Assembly: GCF_016236915.1 (NCBI RefSeq)
Contig: NZ_JAEHOK010000006.1
Location: 1 to 64,000 of the forward strand
Source: Salegentibacter maritimus
Lineage (GTDB): Bacteria; Bacteroidota; Bacteroidia; Flavobacteriales; Flavobacteriaceae
DNA: 64,000 nt
Direction of reading: 5' to 3'
The notes under the pieces were generated by a model. The model saw only the letters and a program-made list of their open reading frames with translations, had not been told where the DNA came from and searched no databases. Made by a program: the position numbers and the translations under genes. Below are positions 51,030 through 60,091 of the stretch, piece after piece. Position 1 is the stretch's first letter, and each line of letters opens with the position of its first letter.

Positions 51030-51833
51030 TTAGATTCTTTTTTTGTTTTTGTAAGCTACCAACATATCGATAAGAGTGATAGATGCATCTTCCATATCAT
51101 TTACAATACTATCTATCTTAGCAATAATATAGTTGTAAAATATTTGAAGAATAATAGCTACGATCAAACCAAATACGGTTGTAAGAAGTGCTACTTTAAT
51201 ACCTCCGGCAACAAGAGATGGCTGCATATCACCAGCTGCTTCAATTCTATCGAAGGCGGTAATCATACCAATTACAGTACCCATGAAACCAAGCATAGGA
51301 GCAATAGCGATAAATAAAGACAACCAGGAAACGTTTTTCTCTAATTGCCCCATTTGAACACCACCGTAAGCTACAACAGCTTTTTCTGCAGCATCAATAC
51401 TTTCGTCTGCACGATCCAGACCCTGGTAATAGATAGAAGCAACAGGCCCTTTTGTATTTCTACAAACCTCCTTAGCTGATTCTACTCCACCACTATTTAA
51501 AGCATCTTCTACATTTCTAGCTAATTTTCTAGTGTTCGTAGTAGAAAGATTTAAAAAGATAATTCTCTCAATGGCAACAGCCAAACCAAGAATTAAACAT
51601 AAAAGAACAATCCCCATAAATGCAGGACCACCTTCTATAAAACGTTTTTTAAGTTCCTGATGAAAACCAAGAGTTTCTTCGCCTGCCTCATCTGCGGAAG
51701 CTGCAGCCTCTTCATCCTGAACAAAATTCACAATTGTTCCAGGTAATGTGTTAACATCGTTGGCCGCATTCAGGTTTCCGGCTCCAAGCACCATCACCGC
51801 GGCGATTACCAAAATAGAAAATAATCTTTTCAT
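51030..51833 (-). CDS. exbB: ExbB/MotA/TolQ-family proton channel
   Basis: This 267-residue protein has a cleavable-looking signal region, LFSILVIAAVMVLGAGNLNAA, then three membrane helices: GPAFMGIVLLCLILGLAVAIERII, SWLSLFIAIAPMLGFMGTVIGMITAF and KVALLTTVFGLIVAIILQIFYNYI. The second and third helices form the proton channel with ExbD. It is the first gene of exbB-orf-exbD-exbD, which likely powers TonB-dependent transport. Confidence 0.93.
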   Translation of the reverse strand: MKRLFSILVIAAVMVLGAGNLNAANDVNTLPGTIVNFVQDEEAAASADEAGEETLGFHQELKKRFIEGGPAFMGIVLLCLILGLAVAIERIIFLNLSTTNTRKLARNVEDALNSGGVESAKEVCRNTKGPVASIYYQGLDRADESIDAAEKAVVAYGGVQMGQLEKNVSWLSLFIAIAPMLGFMGTVIGMITAFDRIEAAGDMQPSLVAGGIKVALLTTVFGLIVAIILQIFYNYIIAKIDSIVNDMEDASITLIDMLVAYKNKKRI

Positions 51834-51911
51834 TACTGTTTGTCTTAATTTAATTAGTTAAAGGGTTAAAGATATAAAAATAAATTTTTAATAAAAATAT
51901 AATAATTATAG

Positions 51912-51999
51912 CAGAGAGGAAGGGATTCGAACCCTCGATACGCTTGTGACGTATACACACTTTCCAGGCGTGCGCCTTCGACCACTCGGCCACCTCTCT
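51912..51999 (-). tRNA. tRNA-Ser (GGA anticodon)
   Basis: The 88-base gene folds as a class II tRNA: acceptor stem AGAGAGG with CCTCTCT, D-loop region GGCCGAGTGGTCGAAGGC, anticodon loop CTGGAAA (anticodon GGA) on a CACGC/GTGTG stem, a long variable arm TATACGTCACAAGCGTA, and T-loop GGTTCGAATCC. The discriminator is G and CCA is not encoded. The GGA anticodon reads UCC and UCU. Confidence 0.96.
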
Positions 52000-52073
52000 T
52001 TTTGTTAACGTTTCTAAAACGGTTCGCCAAATAACGAAAAAAAATATACTCCGTCAAGCATCTGCCGTTATTT

Positions 52074-53102
52074 TTATGACATTTCCCCTCTTAACGAAGT
52101 TTCGAAGATGGTTTTAAACACTTTTGGAGACAATTCTTTCCCTAAAAGATACATTAATTTGGCTACCGCAGCCTCTGTACTTATGTCTTTTCCCGAAATC
52201 ACACCTATCTCTTTCAGCCCTACGCTTGTTTCATACTGCCCCATCACCACACTACCTCCTATGCACTGTGTAACATTTACTATAATTAAACCTTCTAAAA
52301 TTTTTTTCTTTAAAATATCCAGAAACCAATCGTCGCTAGGAGCATTACCACTCCCATAAGTCTCCAACACCACTCCCTTTAATCCTGGCTTAGACAATAT
52401 ATGGTCTACCGTAGCTGCATTTACACCAGGAAACATTTTTAAAACCAATACCTCGTTATTAAAATTGGTATGTAATTTTGTTTTTTGTCTTCGGTTAGGT
52501 CGCCAAAGTGCATTATAATTTACCGACAGGTAAACACCAGACTCGGCCAAAGGTTCATAATTTAGAGATGCAAAGGCCTGAAAATGTTCAGCATTAATTT
52601 TTGTAGTCCTGTTAGCCCTATATAATTTATATTCAAAATATAGACCTACTTCCGAGATTACCGGTTTCCCATTCTTTTGCAAGCCTGCAATTTGAATACT
52701 GGTAATAAGATTTTCCTTCGCGTCAGTTCTTAAATCTCCAATAGGTAACTGAGACCCTGTAAAGATGATAGGCTTGGTTAAGTTTTCAAACATAAAACTT
52801 AAGGCCGAAGCGGTATAAGACATGGTATCACTTCCATGCAAAACCACAAAACCATCGTAAGCTTTAAAATTATCATGTATAGTATTGGCTATTTTCACCC
52901 AACATGCTACATTCATATTAGAAGAATCTATAGGATCTTCAAAGCTCAAGGTATCTATTTCGTGTTCAAGAATTTTAAGTTCAGGAATATTATGTAATAA
53001 TTCATCAAAATTAAAAGCTTTTAGGACTCCTGTACCATAGTCCTTTATCATCCCAATAGTTCCGCCGGTATAAATTAAAAGGATTTTAGCTTTTTTATTC
53101 AT
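52074..53102 (-). CDS. ansA: type I L-asparaginase
   Basis: This cytoplasmic enzyme hydrolyses asparagine to aspartate and ammonia. The two catalytic threonines lie in LIYTGGTIGMIKDYG at the N-terminus and in VVLHGSDTMSYTASALSFMFE in the middle. The length of 342 and absence of a signal peptide point to type I rather than type II. It overlaps the acyltransferase gene by eight bases, suggesting an operon with it and the TatD gene. Confidence 0.94.
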   Translation of the reverse strand: MNKKAKILLIYTGGTIGMIKDYGTGVLKAFNFDELLHNIPELKILEHEIDTLSFEDPIDSSNMNVACWVKIANTIHDNFKAYDGFVVLHGSDTMSYTASALSFMFENLTKPIIFTGSQLPIGDLRTDAKENLITSIQIAGLQKNGKPVISEVGLYFEYKLYRANRTTKINAEHFQAFASLNYEPLAESGVYLSVNYNALWRPNRRQKTKLHTNFNNEVLVLKMFPGVNAATVDHILSKPGLKGVVLETYGSGNAPSDDWFLDILKKKILEGLIIVNVTQCIGGSVVMGQYETSVGLKEIGVISGKDISTEAAVAKLMYLLGKELSPKVFKTIFETSLRGEMS

Positions 53103-54228
53103 AAAGCGCTTCTTTATTAATTACCGGATTTGCATACATTAATAAGTAACTATTAAGCTCAAGCGGATTTTTCACATCTATCCTACGAGTTAGGCGACGT
53201 TCAAATTGCCTTTTTTCTTTATCTGAATATTTTTCAGCATAGGTTTCTGAATTTTTAAGCAAATCGAATGCGATATAATTAGCCGGCCATAATTTATAAT
53301 TTCTATAAATATGTTCGTCTATTTTTGAAGCGATAGCTTTTAACTGTGCGTTTATTGAAGCATGTTTCTCTTCAATTTCTTCAAAAACCTCTTTACCTAA
53401 AACTTCTCCTGCATTAATATGAATACGCCCTTTATTACCAAGCGCACCTTGCATAATACTATTAAAATCTTCATTCGCAGACTTCACGTATTCCTCCTTC
53501 ATTCTTTTGGCTAGAATTTCAGGCATTTTCAAAATATCTGTAGGATCAAATTCATAGGAAATCGCCACCGGAACAATTTTAAGATCGGCAAAATACTGTG
53601 CCAGGCTTTGCTTGCCTTTGGCCATACCAAGCATTTTCAACACTCCCTGCTGGGTATAATCACTTCCATCCTTGGTTCTACCCTCTCTTTGCGCCATCCA
53701 AACCGACCTACCATCTTCTAAGAGCAACTTTTTAATGTAAGCTGAAAGGACCATAGAACTTTTAAGCATTTCCCGGGGACCAAGCCCTCGTTTTACCAAA
53801 AAATTCCTATTTAAACGAGACAATGTCATTAAAAAAGGTTTCTGTACTAAATTATCACCAATAGCCGAAGCTGTCATTATTAGATCTTGCTCATACAATG
53901 TTGTATTCAACAAGCAGGTATCAAGAATAATATCACGATGATTTGACATGTAGAAATACGCCTGCCGGCCATCTAACTTATCAAAACCACTATACGTAAG
54001 CCCCTCGGTACTTTTTTCAATAACTTTTAATACAGAATTATAAATCACTTTAGACTGAAAATCCCTGATAGAATGGCAAGTACCCAATATAGCTGCAATT
54101 TCTTCTGAACTTTTCTCGGGAAAAGTAAATTGTAGAAGCGCTTTTATCATAGGATGCCCCAAATATTCCATCAAGGCAGGCTGTACCTCGCTATCTTTAT
54201 AAAACCTTATGTCTTCGAATTCTTTCAC
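53095..54228 (-). CDS. 1-acyl-sn-glycerol-3-phosphate-type acyltransferase
   Basis: The 377-residue protein carries the HX4D acyltransferase motif in YFYMSNHRDIILDTCLLN and the VKRGLGPREM...WMAQREGRTKDG region that recognises the acceptor phosphate. It probably acylates lysophosphatidate or a related lipid at the inner membrane. I use the GTG at 54228 (VKEFEDIRFYKD); the open frame back to a TTG at 54258 adds an unlikely N-terminus. It lies between the TatD and asparaginase genes. Confidence 0.85.
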   Translation of the reverse strand: MKEFEDIRFYKDSEVQPALMEYLGHPMIKALLQFTFPEKSSEEIAAILGTCHSIRDFQSKVIYNSVLKVIEKSTEGLTYSGFDKLDGRQAYFYMSNHRDIILDTCLLNTTLYEQDLIMTASAIGDNLVQKPFLMTLSRLNRNFLVKRGLGPREMLKSSMVLSAYIKKLLLEDGRSVWMAQREGRTKDGSDYTQQGVLKMLGMAKGKQSLAQYFADLKIVPVAISYEFDPTDILKMPEILAKRMKEEYVKSANEDFNSIMQGALGNKGRIHINAGEVLGKEVFEEIEEKHASINAQLKAIASKIDEHIYRNYKLWPANYIAFDLLKNSETYAEKYSDKEKRQFERRLTRRIDVKNPLELNSYLLMYANPVINKEALYE

Positions 54229-54277
54229 GCAAATTTTATTAACTAGGCAAATGAACAAATTTTAATCCTAACCTACT

Positions 54278-55045
54278 TTATATCCCGAAGATATCTTTTG
54301 AATTTTGGGTCGTTATTTGAGCGATTTCAGCTAAGGGTTTTTTGTAAATGTCTGCTATCTTTTCTGCTACCTTTAGAAGATACTCAGGCTCATTTCGTTT
54401 TCCACGGAAGGGCGAGGGTGCCAAATATGGCCCATCGGTCTCCAAAACAATATCTTTTAAAGGAACTTGATCCAAAAATTTATTGATGCCGCCATTTTTA
54501 AACGTAACCACCCCACCAATGCCGAGCTTTAAATTATAAGAGAGCGCCCTTTTAGCTTGGTCCAGGTTACCTGTAAAACAATGAAAAATCCCAAAAAGAT
54601 CATCGCTTTTTTCCTCTTCTAACACCTCAAAAACCTCATCAAAAGCCTTTCTACAATGAATTACAACCGGCAATTTATGTTTTTTTGCCAATCTAATCTG
54701 CCTTCTAAAAGCTTCCTGCTGTATCGCCAAAGTGCTTTTATCCCAATACAAGTCTATTCCTATCTCTCCCACCGCATAAAACCTTCTTTGCCCAAACTGC
54801 TCCTCCACATGCTTTAATTCGTCTTCAAAATTCTCCTGAACATGCGTTGGGTGCAAGCCCATCATTAAAAAAACATGCTCGGGGTAACGAGCTTCCAGAT
54901 CGTACATGGCCTGCGTTGTTTCAGAATCTATTGCCGGAAGAAAAAATCTTTCAATATGCTGCTTAAATGCATTTTCTATAAGCTGGTCCCTGTCATCTTC
55001 ATAGTCTTCGCTATAAAGATGTATATGCGTATCGGTTAAAATCAT
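54278..55045 (-). CDS. tatD: TatD-family hydrolase
   Basis: This 255-residue metal-dependent nuclease has the TIM-barrel motifs DTHIHLYSEDY (metal HxH), VGEIGIDLYWD, PVVIHCRKAFDE, FHCFTGN and LETDGPYLAP. Members are 3'-5' exonucleases of damaged DNA or RNA. It is the first gene of the tatD-acyltransferase-ansA series, with 49 bases or more to the next start. Confidence 0.94.
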   Translation of the reverse strand: MILTDTHIHLYSEDYEDDRDQLIENAFKQHIERFFLPAIDSETTQAMYDLEARYPEHVFLMMGLHPTHVQENFEDELKHVEEQFGQRRFYAVGEIGIDLYWDKSTLAIQQEAFRRQIRLAKKHKLPVVIHCRKAFDEVFEVLEEEKSDDLFGIFHCFTGNLDQAKRALSYNLKLGIGGVVTFKNGGINKFLDQVPLKDIVLETDGPYLAPSPFRGKRNEPEYLLKVAEKIADIYKKPLAEIAQITTQNSKDIFGI

Positions 55046-55097
55046 AAAAGCAAAAATAATTTATTTTGAAGACCTATCTTTGTGAAAAATACAAAGA

Positions 55098-55535
55098 ATG
55101 TCATCTTTAAAAAAATTACTTAAAGAAAAAGGCTTTAAGCGTGTAAAGCTAAAATATACAAAAACACAGCATCTGGAATTAGTAGCCAGAATTAATGGGA
55201 TTGAAGGAAACTTTATTCTAGATACAGGCGCCTCCAGTACTTGTGTAGGCCTTGAAGCAGTAGAACACTTTAAACTGCTTGCAGAAGATAGCGATATAAA
55301 AGCTGCCGGGGCTGGGGCAACCAATATGCTTACCCAAATTGCACAAAAGAATCAAATTGAAATTAAAGGCTGGAAAAAGAAAAAAGTAGACCTTGTACTT
55401 TTTGATTTAAGACATGTAAACGAAGCTCTTACAAATCATGAAGCTGAAAAAGTACATGGAATTATTGGCGCAGACCTGTTAAAAAAAGGGAAAGCCATTA
55501 TAGACTACAAAGCACCGGCTCTTTACTTAAAATAG
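55098..55535 (+). CDS. retropepsin-like aspartic protease domain protein
   Basis: The 145-residue protein is a single clan AA aspartic protease domain: the catalytic motif is FILDTGASSTCVG (about 38-50), and the psi-loop partner is IIGADLLKKGKAIIDY near the C-terminus. It would have to dimerise to be active, as retroviral proteases do. No signal peptide is seen, so it is cytosolic. Substrate and role in Bacteroidota are unknown. Confidence 0.88.
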   Translation: MSSLKKLLKEKGFKRVKLKYTKTQHLELVARINGIEGNFILDTGASSTCVGLEAVEHFKLLAEDSDIKAAGAGATNMLTQIAQKNQIEIKGWKKKKVDLVLFDLRHVNEALTNHEAEKVHGIIGADLLKKGKAIIDYKAPALYLK

Positions 55536-55540
55536 TAAAA

Positions 55541-55558
55541 AAGGGGGTTTATCCCCTT
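55541..55558 (+). other. short hairpin after the retropepsin gene
   Basis: AAGGGG and CCCCTT pair across a six-base loop immediately after the stop. No T run follows, so it is at best a weak terminator. Confidence 0.4.
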
Positions 55559-55570
55559 GTCGTGAAACCA

Positions 55571-55610
55571 CATTCTACCTAAGTTTGAGCTAATTAATGT
55601 TAGTAGAATG
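55571..55610 (+). promoter_or_regulatory. hairpin enclosing the start codon of the 37-residue ORF
   Basis: CATTCTAC (55571-55578) is perfectly complementary to GTAGAATG (55603-55610), and TAA/TTA extends the stem after one bulge. The last three bases of the right arm are the ATG of the small ORF, so folding would hide the start. Confidence 0.5.
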
Positions 55611-55721
55611 TCCAGCGTTTCAAAAAATAAAAATCCACATATTTTCCTTTATATACTATTGGGAATCTTTGTGATTTGTGTTTTGTCTTTAAACATCGCG
55701 AATTTGTTGTTATTATTATAA
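55608..55721 (+). CDS. 37-residue single-pass membrane miniprotein
   Basis: This open frame reads MSSVSKNKNPHIFLYILL, then GIFVICVLSLNIANLLLLL and stop. The first ten residues are polar and basic, the rest is a continuous hydrophobic helix long enough to span the membrane, and the charge pattern would put the N-terminus in the cytoplasm. It lies between the retropepsin gene and a strong terminator, which closes its transcript. The start codon is within a hairpin. No family is recognised; it is too short for normal gene callers. Confidence 0.5.
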   Translation: MSSVSKNKNPHIFLYILLGIFVICVLSLNIANLLLLL

Positions 55722-55733
55722 TTTGTTTTTACC

Positions 55734-55771
55734 AAAAAAAGAGGCAACGAATTCGTTGCCTCTTTTTTTTT
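55734..55771. terminator. bidirectional terminator
   Basis: GAGGCAACGAATTCGTTGCC is part of a perfect palindrome flanked by seven As and eight Ts. It serves the small ORF on the plus strand and odhB on the minus strand. Confidence 0.95.
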
Positions 55772-55789
55772 GATTATCACTCTTTCCAA

Positions 55790-57043
55790 TTAAAGTTCTA
55801 GAGCTCTTTTTACATCGTTATCCATCAATAGCTCCTCCGGGTTTTCTATAGCTTCTTTAACAGCCACCAGGAAACCCACAGATTCTTTTCCATCAATAAT
55901 TCTATGGTCATAAGAAAGTGCCAAATACATAATAGGTCGAATCTCTACATGACCATCTATAGCAACAGGACGCTCTACTATATTATGCATTCCTAAAATT
56001 GCGCTTTGCGGAGGGTTTATAATTGGAGTAGAAAGCATAGAACCAAATACCCCACCATTTGTAATAGTAAAAGTACCCCCGGTCATTTCATCTACAGTAA
56101 TTTTCCCATCACGCGCTCTTAATGCAAGGCGTTTCACCTCATCTTCTACACCTCTAAAACTTAAGTTTTCAGCATTTCTTATTACAGGCACCATCAAGCC
56201 TTTTGGGCCAGAAACTGCAATACTAATATCCTGATAGTCAAACTTAACCTGATGATCTCCATCTATCATAGAATTCACATCAGGAAATTGCTTTAAGGCT
56301 CTCACTACTGCAAGGGTAAAGAAAGACATAAAGCCTAAACCAACCCCATGCTTATCTTTAAATTCTTCTTTATATTTCTTTCGTAAATTAAAAATAGGTT
56401 GCATATCTACCTCATTAAAAGTAGTAAGCATAGCGGTATCATTTTTAACTGAAACCAAACGAGAAGCTACTTTTCTACGAAGCATAGACATTTTCTTCTT
56501 AGACTCCCCTCGTTTTCCTTTACCCGGGCTACCCATAGAAGCTTTGGCCTGAACCGCATCTTCTTTTGTGATACGACCATCTTTTCCGCTACCTTCTACA
56601 TCCTTCTTATCAATCCCTTTTTCGTCCAGGATTTTTTTAGCTGCAGGAGACGGGCTCCCTTTTGCGTGAGAATCTTGCTTTTGCGCAGGTGTTGTGGACT
56701 TAGAAGGCTCCTCAGTTTTAGGTGCTGCCTTATCTTTATTTTCTTCCTCTTTATTTGAAGCCCCATCTTTAGACTCCTTTTTATCGTCACTTCCACCCGG
56801 CTTTTCAGCTTCGGTATCTATAAGACAAACTACTTCACCTACAGCCACAGCATCACCTTCCTCTGCTTTTAGTGTAATAATTCCGCTAGCTTCAGCCGGA
56901 AGTTCCAGGGTAGCTTTATCGCTATCTACTTCGGCAATTGCCTGATCTTTTTCTACATAGTCGCCATCTTCAACTAACCATTCAGCTATTTCAACTTCGG
57001 TTATAGATTCTCCCGGAGAAGGAACTTTCATTTCTAAGGCCAT
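55790..57043 (-). CDS. odhB: 2-oxoglutarate dehydrogenase E2 (dihydrolipoyl succinyltransferase)
   Basis: E2 transfers the succinyl group from E1 to CoA in the TCA cycle. The 417-residue protein has one N-terminal lipoyl domain (lipoylated Lys in [13 protein letters not shown]), a charged Lys/Glu-rich linker (about 80-130), the E1/E3-binding domain ([32 protein letters not shown]) and the catalytic domain with [14 protein letters not shown] near the C-terminus. It follows odhA by 65 bases; no E3 gene is in the window. Confidence 0.96.
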   Translation of the reverse strand: MALEMKVPSPGESITEVEIAEWLVEDGDYVEKDQAIAEVDSDKATLELPAEASGIITLKAEEGDAVAVGEVVCLIDTEAEKPGGSDDKKESKDGASNKEEENKDKAAPKTEEPSKSTTPAQKQDSHAKGSPSPAAKKILDEKGIDKKDVEGSGKDGRITKEDAVQAKASMGSPGKGKRGESKKKMSMLRRKVASRLVSVKNDTAMLTTFNEVDMQPIFNLRKKYKEEFKDKHGVGLGFMSFFTLAVVRALKQFPDVNSMIDGDHQVKFDYQDISIAVSGPKGLMVPVIRNAENLSFRGVEDEVKRLALRARDGKITVDEMTGGTFTITNGGVFGSMLSTPIINPPQSAILGMHNIVERPVAIDGHVEIRPIMYLALSYDHRIIDGKESVGFLVAVKEAIENPEELLMDNDVKRALEL

Positions 57044-57108
57044 GATCTTTGTTTTTATTTAAAGTTTCCGCCAGGCGAAAACATTGGATTCGTTATTTTA
57101 AATTCTTT

Positions 57109-59877
57109 TTAATTCTCTACTGTTTTATCAAAAACGCTTGCAATCACCTTTTCGTGACGCTTTTTAAATCTTACAGAACTTCCGGCAGCAGGAGAACCAT
57201 AAAATTTTCTACTGCAAACCCTAAAGTTTTTAGCTTGGTCAAAATGCAATAACATATGCCCATAAGCACCCATATTTCTTGGTTCTTCCTGGGCCCAAAC
57301 TATATCATCTGCATTCTTGTATTTTTCAATAGTTTTATTCATTTTATCTGTAGGCAACGGGAATAATTGTTCCACACGCACCAATGCCACATCATCACGC
57401 CCATTCTCCTCTTTATACTCCAATAAATCGTAGTAAAATTTACCGGTACAAAACACAAGGGTTTTTACCTCTTCTGCCTTTGCTTTTGGATCGTCAAGTA
57501 AAGGCTGAAAACCGCCTTTTGAAAAATCTTCTTTGGTTGAAATTACTTTAGAATGCCTTAACAAGCTCTTTGGCGTAAAAATCACCAAAGGTTTTCTAAA
57601 TCCGGCTTTCATTTGCCTACGCAAAATATGGAACATATTTGCCGGTGTAGTCACATCGGCTACATACATATTATCCTTGGCACAAAGTTGAAGAAAACGC
57701 TCCATTCTTCCTGAAGAGTGTTCTGCCCCCTGGCCTTCATACCCATGTGGCAAGAAAAGCACAAGGCCGTTTTGTAATTTCCACTTATCTTCTGCAGCAG
57801 AAAGATACTGGTCTATCATTATTTGCGCACCATTTACAAAGTCCCCAAATTGAGCTTCCCAAATAGTTAAGGTTTTAGGGCTTGCCATCGCATAACCATA
57901 ATCAAACCCCATAACACCATATTCTGAAAGCGGAGAGTTATACACAAAGAAATCGCCATCCCGACCTTCTATATTATTGTGCAAAATGATTTCCTCTTCA
58001 CTATCTTCTACTTTTACTACTGCGTGGCGGTGAGAAAAAGTACCTCTTTCACTATCCTGACCACTAATTCGAATATTAAATCCTTCTTTTAGAAGCGAAC
58101 CGTAGGCCAAGTGCTCTCCCATAGCCCAATCCAGCTTATCTTCCTCAAAATATTGTTTATTACGAAGCTCTATAATCTTTTTCACCTTACGCATAAACTT
58201 TTTATCCTCAGGTAATTTAGAAATAGCATCGGCAACCAAATCAAGATCCTCTAATTTGTAGGTAGTATCTATATCCTTGATCATTTCATCTTCAAAGACA
58301 TTTTCGAAGCCTTCCCATTCATCTTGCATAAATGGAGTAATTCTTGTGTTTTTCTCCTTTTTAGAATCCTCGAGGTTTTCTTCCAGGTCTGCCTTATATT
58401 CTTCTTCAAGCTTCGTAAGATAAGCTTCATCAATTACCCCGGCTGCTTTTAATTTTTCAGCATAAATATCTCGTGCATTCTTATGTTTTGAAATAGCCTT
58501 ATACAGTTTAGGTTGTGTAAACTTAGGCTCATCTCCTTCATTGTGGCCATATTTTCTATAGCCCAATAAATCTATAAAAACATCTCGCTTAAATTTCATT
58601 CTAAAATCCAGCGCAAATGAAACTGCATGCACAACAGCTTCTACATCATCGGCATTTACATGCAATACAGGAGAATGTGTTACTTTCCCTACGTCGGTAC
58701 AGTAGGTAGAAGATCGCGCATCTAAATAATTTGTGGTAAAACCTATTTGATTGTTCACTACAATATGTATTGTACCTCCGGTTTCATAGCCTTCTAATTG
58801 GGCCATTTGCACCACTTCGTACACTACACCCTGCCCTGCAATAGCAGCATCGCCATGCACCAGAATAGGCAACACCTTCATATTGTCGCCTCCATAGTGC
58901 CTATCTTGTTTGGCTCTGGATATTCCCTGAACCACAGGCCCTACTGTTTCTAAATGTGAAGGGTTTGGTGCAATATTTATATTTATTCCTTTTCCATTAT
59001 CTGTAAGTCGGCAAGAAGTCCACCCAAGATGATATTTTACATCACCATCAAAAATATCCTGTTCGTAATCTTTCCCGTCAAACTCGCTGAAAATATCCTT
59101 TGCACTTTTACCAAAAATATTGGTTAGAGTATTTAACCTACCTCTATGAGCCATACCCATCACAAAATCCCTCACCCCGTAATCTGAAGCTTTTTCGATA
59201 AGCACATCGAGGGCTGGAATAAGGCTTTCGCCACCTTCTAACGAAAAACGTTTTTGACCCACATATTTTCTATGCAAAAATGATTCAAAAGAAACCGCCT
59301 GATTTAATTTCTTCAGGATTTTCTTTTTCTCCTCATTATTAAAATTAGGATGATTTTCGTTTGTATTTAATTTATCCTGAATCCATTTAATTTCCTCTGG
59401 TTTACGAATAAACATATATTCGATTCCGATAGATTCGCAATAAATTTTCTCGAGATGGTTTATTATCTCACGAAGGCTGCTTGGGCCAAGACCCAACATG
59501 TCACCCGCATTAAATTTTGTATCAAGATCAGCTTTTTCAAGCCCAAAGTTTTCTATATCCAGGGTTGGACGATATTGACGACGCTCCCTAACCGGATTTG
59601 TTTTTGTAAACAAATGCCCGCGGGTTCGGTAACCGTCTATAAGGCGTATAACCTTAAATTCCTTCACAACATGATCTGGAATCTCCCCTTCTTGAAAATT
59701 AACTGGAGCTTCTTCCAGGTTTTCTGCGGAAACTCCGTTTTGTTGCATTCCAAAATCAAAGCCTTGAAAAAAAGCCCTCCAACTGGGCTCTACACTATCG
59801 GGGTACTGAAGGTATTGATCGTAAAGTTCGGCAAAATATGCTGTGTGCGCAGCATTTAGAAATGAAAATCTATCCAT
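57109..59877 (-). CDS. odhA: 2-oxoglutarate dehydrogenase E1
   Basis: This 922-residue thiamine-diphosphate enzyme decarboxylates 2-oxoglutarate. The N-terminus FSFLNAAHTAYFAELYDQYLQYPDSVEPSWRAFFQGF is the E2-binding helix. Then come the cofactor region with MGMAHRGRLNTLTNIFGK, LVHGDAAIAGQGVVYEVVQM and IHIVVNNQIGFTT, and the C-terminal pyrimidine-binding part with LPHGYEGQGAEHSSGRMERFLQ. It is the first gene of odhA-odhB. A TATTTTTG box on the minus strand (59916-59923) is its likely promoter. Confidence 0.97.
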   Translation of the reverse strand: MDRFSFLNAAHTAYFAELYDQYLQYPDSVEPSWRAFFQGFDFGMQQNGVSAENLEEAPVNFQEGEIPDHVVKEFKVIRLIDGYRTRGHLFTKTNPVRERRQYRPTLDIENFGLEKADLDTKFNAGDMLGLGPSSLREIINHLEKIYCESIGIEYMFIRKPEEIKWIQDKLNTNENHPNFNNEEKKKILKKLNQAVSFESFLHRKYVGQKRFSLEGGESLIPALDVLIEKASDYGVRDFVMGMAHRGRLNTLTNIFGKSAKDIFSEFDGKDYEQDIFDGDVKYHLGWTSCRLTDNGKGININIAPNPSHLETVGPVVQGISRAKQDRHYGGDNMKVLPILVHGDAAIAGQGVVYEVVQMAQLEGYETGGTIHIVVNNQIGFTTNYLDARSSTYCTDVGKVTHSPVLHVNADDVEAVVHAVSFALDFRMKFKRDVFIDLLGYRKYGHNEGDEPKFTQPKLYKAISKHKNARDIYAEKLKAAGVIDEAYLTKLEEEYKADLEENLEDSKKEKNTRITPFMQDEWEGFENVFEDEMIKDIDTTYKLEDLDLVADAISKLPEDKKFMRKVKKIIELRNKQYFEEDKLDWAMGEHLAYGSLLKEGFNIRISGQDSERGTFSHRHAVVKVEDSEEEIILHNNIEGRDGDFFVYNSPLSEYGVMGFDYGYAMASPKTLTIWEAQFGDFVNGAQIMIDQYLSAAEDKWKLQNGLVLFLPHGYEGQGAEHSSGRMERFLQLCAKDNMYVADVTTPANMFHILRRQMKAGFRKPLVIFTPKSLLRHSKVISTKEDFSKGGFQPLLDDPKAKAEEVKTLVFCTGKFYYDLLEYKEENGRDDVALVRVEQLFPLPTDKMNKTIEKYKNADDIVWAQEEPRNMGAYGHMLLHFDQAKNFRVCSRKFYGSPAAGSSVRFKKRHEKVIASVFDKTVEN

Positions 59878-59915
59878 AGTTTGAAACTAATGTTTCTTTT
59901 AAGTGTAAAACTAAG

Positions 59916-59923
59916 CAAAAATA
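59916..59923 (-). promoter_or_regulatory. -7 box of odhA-odhB
   Basis: TATTTTTG on the minus strand, 38 bases before the odhA start. The rest of the gap 59924-60091 shows no feature. Confidence 0.55.
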
Positions 59924-60091
59924 CGATTTTAAAAAAAACAGCCTGTAGTAAACCATAGAATTATCTTATGAATTATAAGAAGTTTAACATCCTAAAAACT
60001 TCAGGAGGTTGTTAAAAATATCTATTGCTTATAAATATGCAGATATAAGAGCAAAAGTATTAAGAAATTCTTAATCCAGGTTTTTCAAAAA

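Noticed and set aside
51866-52057. A 63-codon open frame on the minus strand
   Set aside because: It runs through the tRNA-Ser gene and is an accident of the tRNA sequence.
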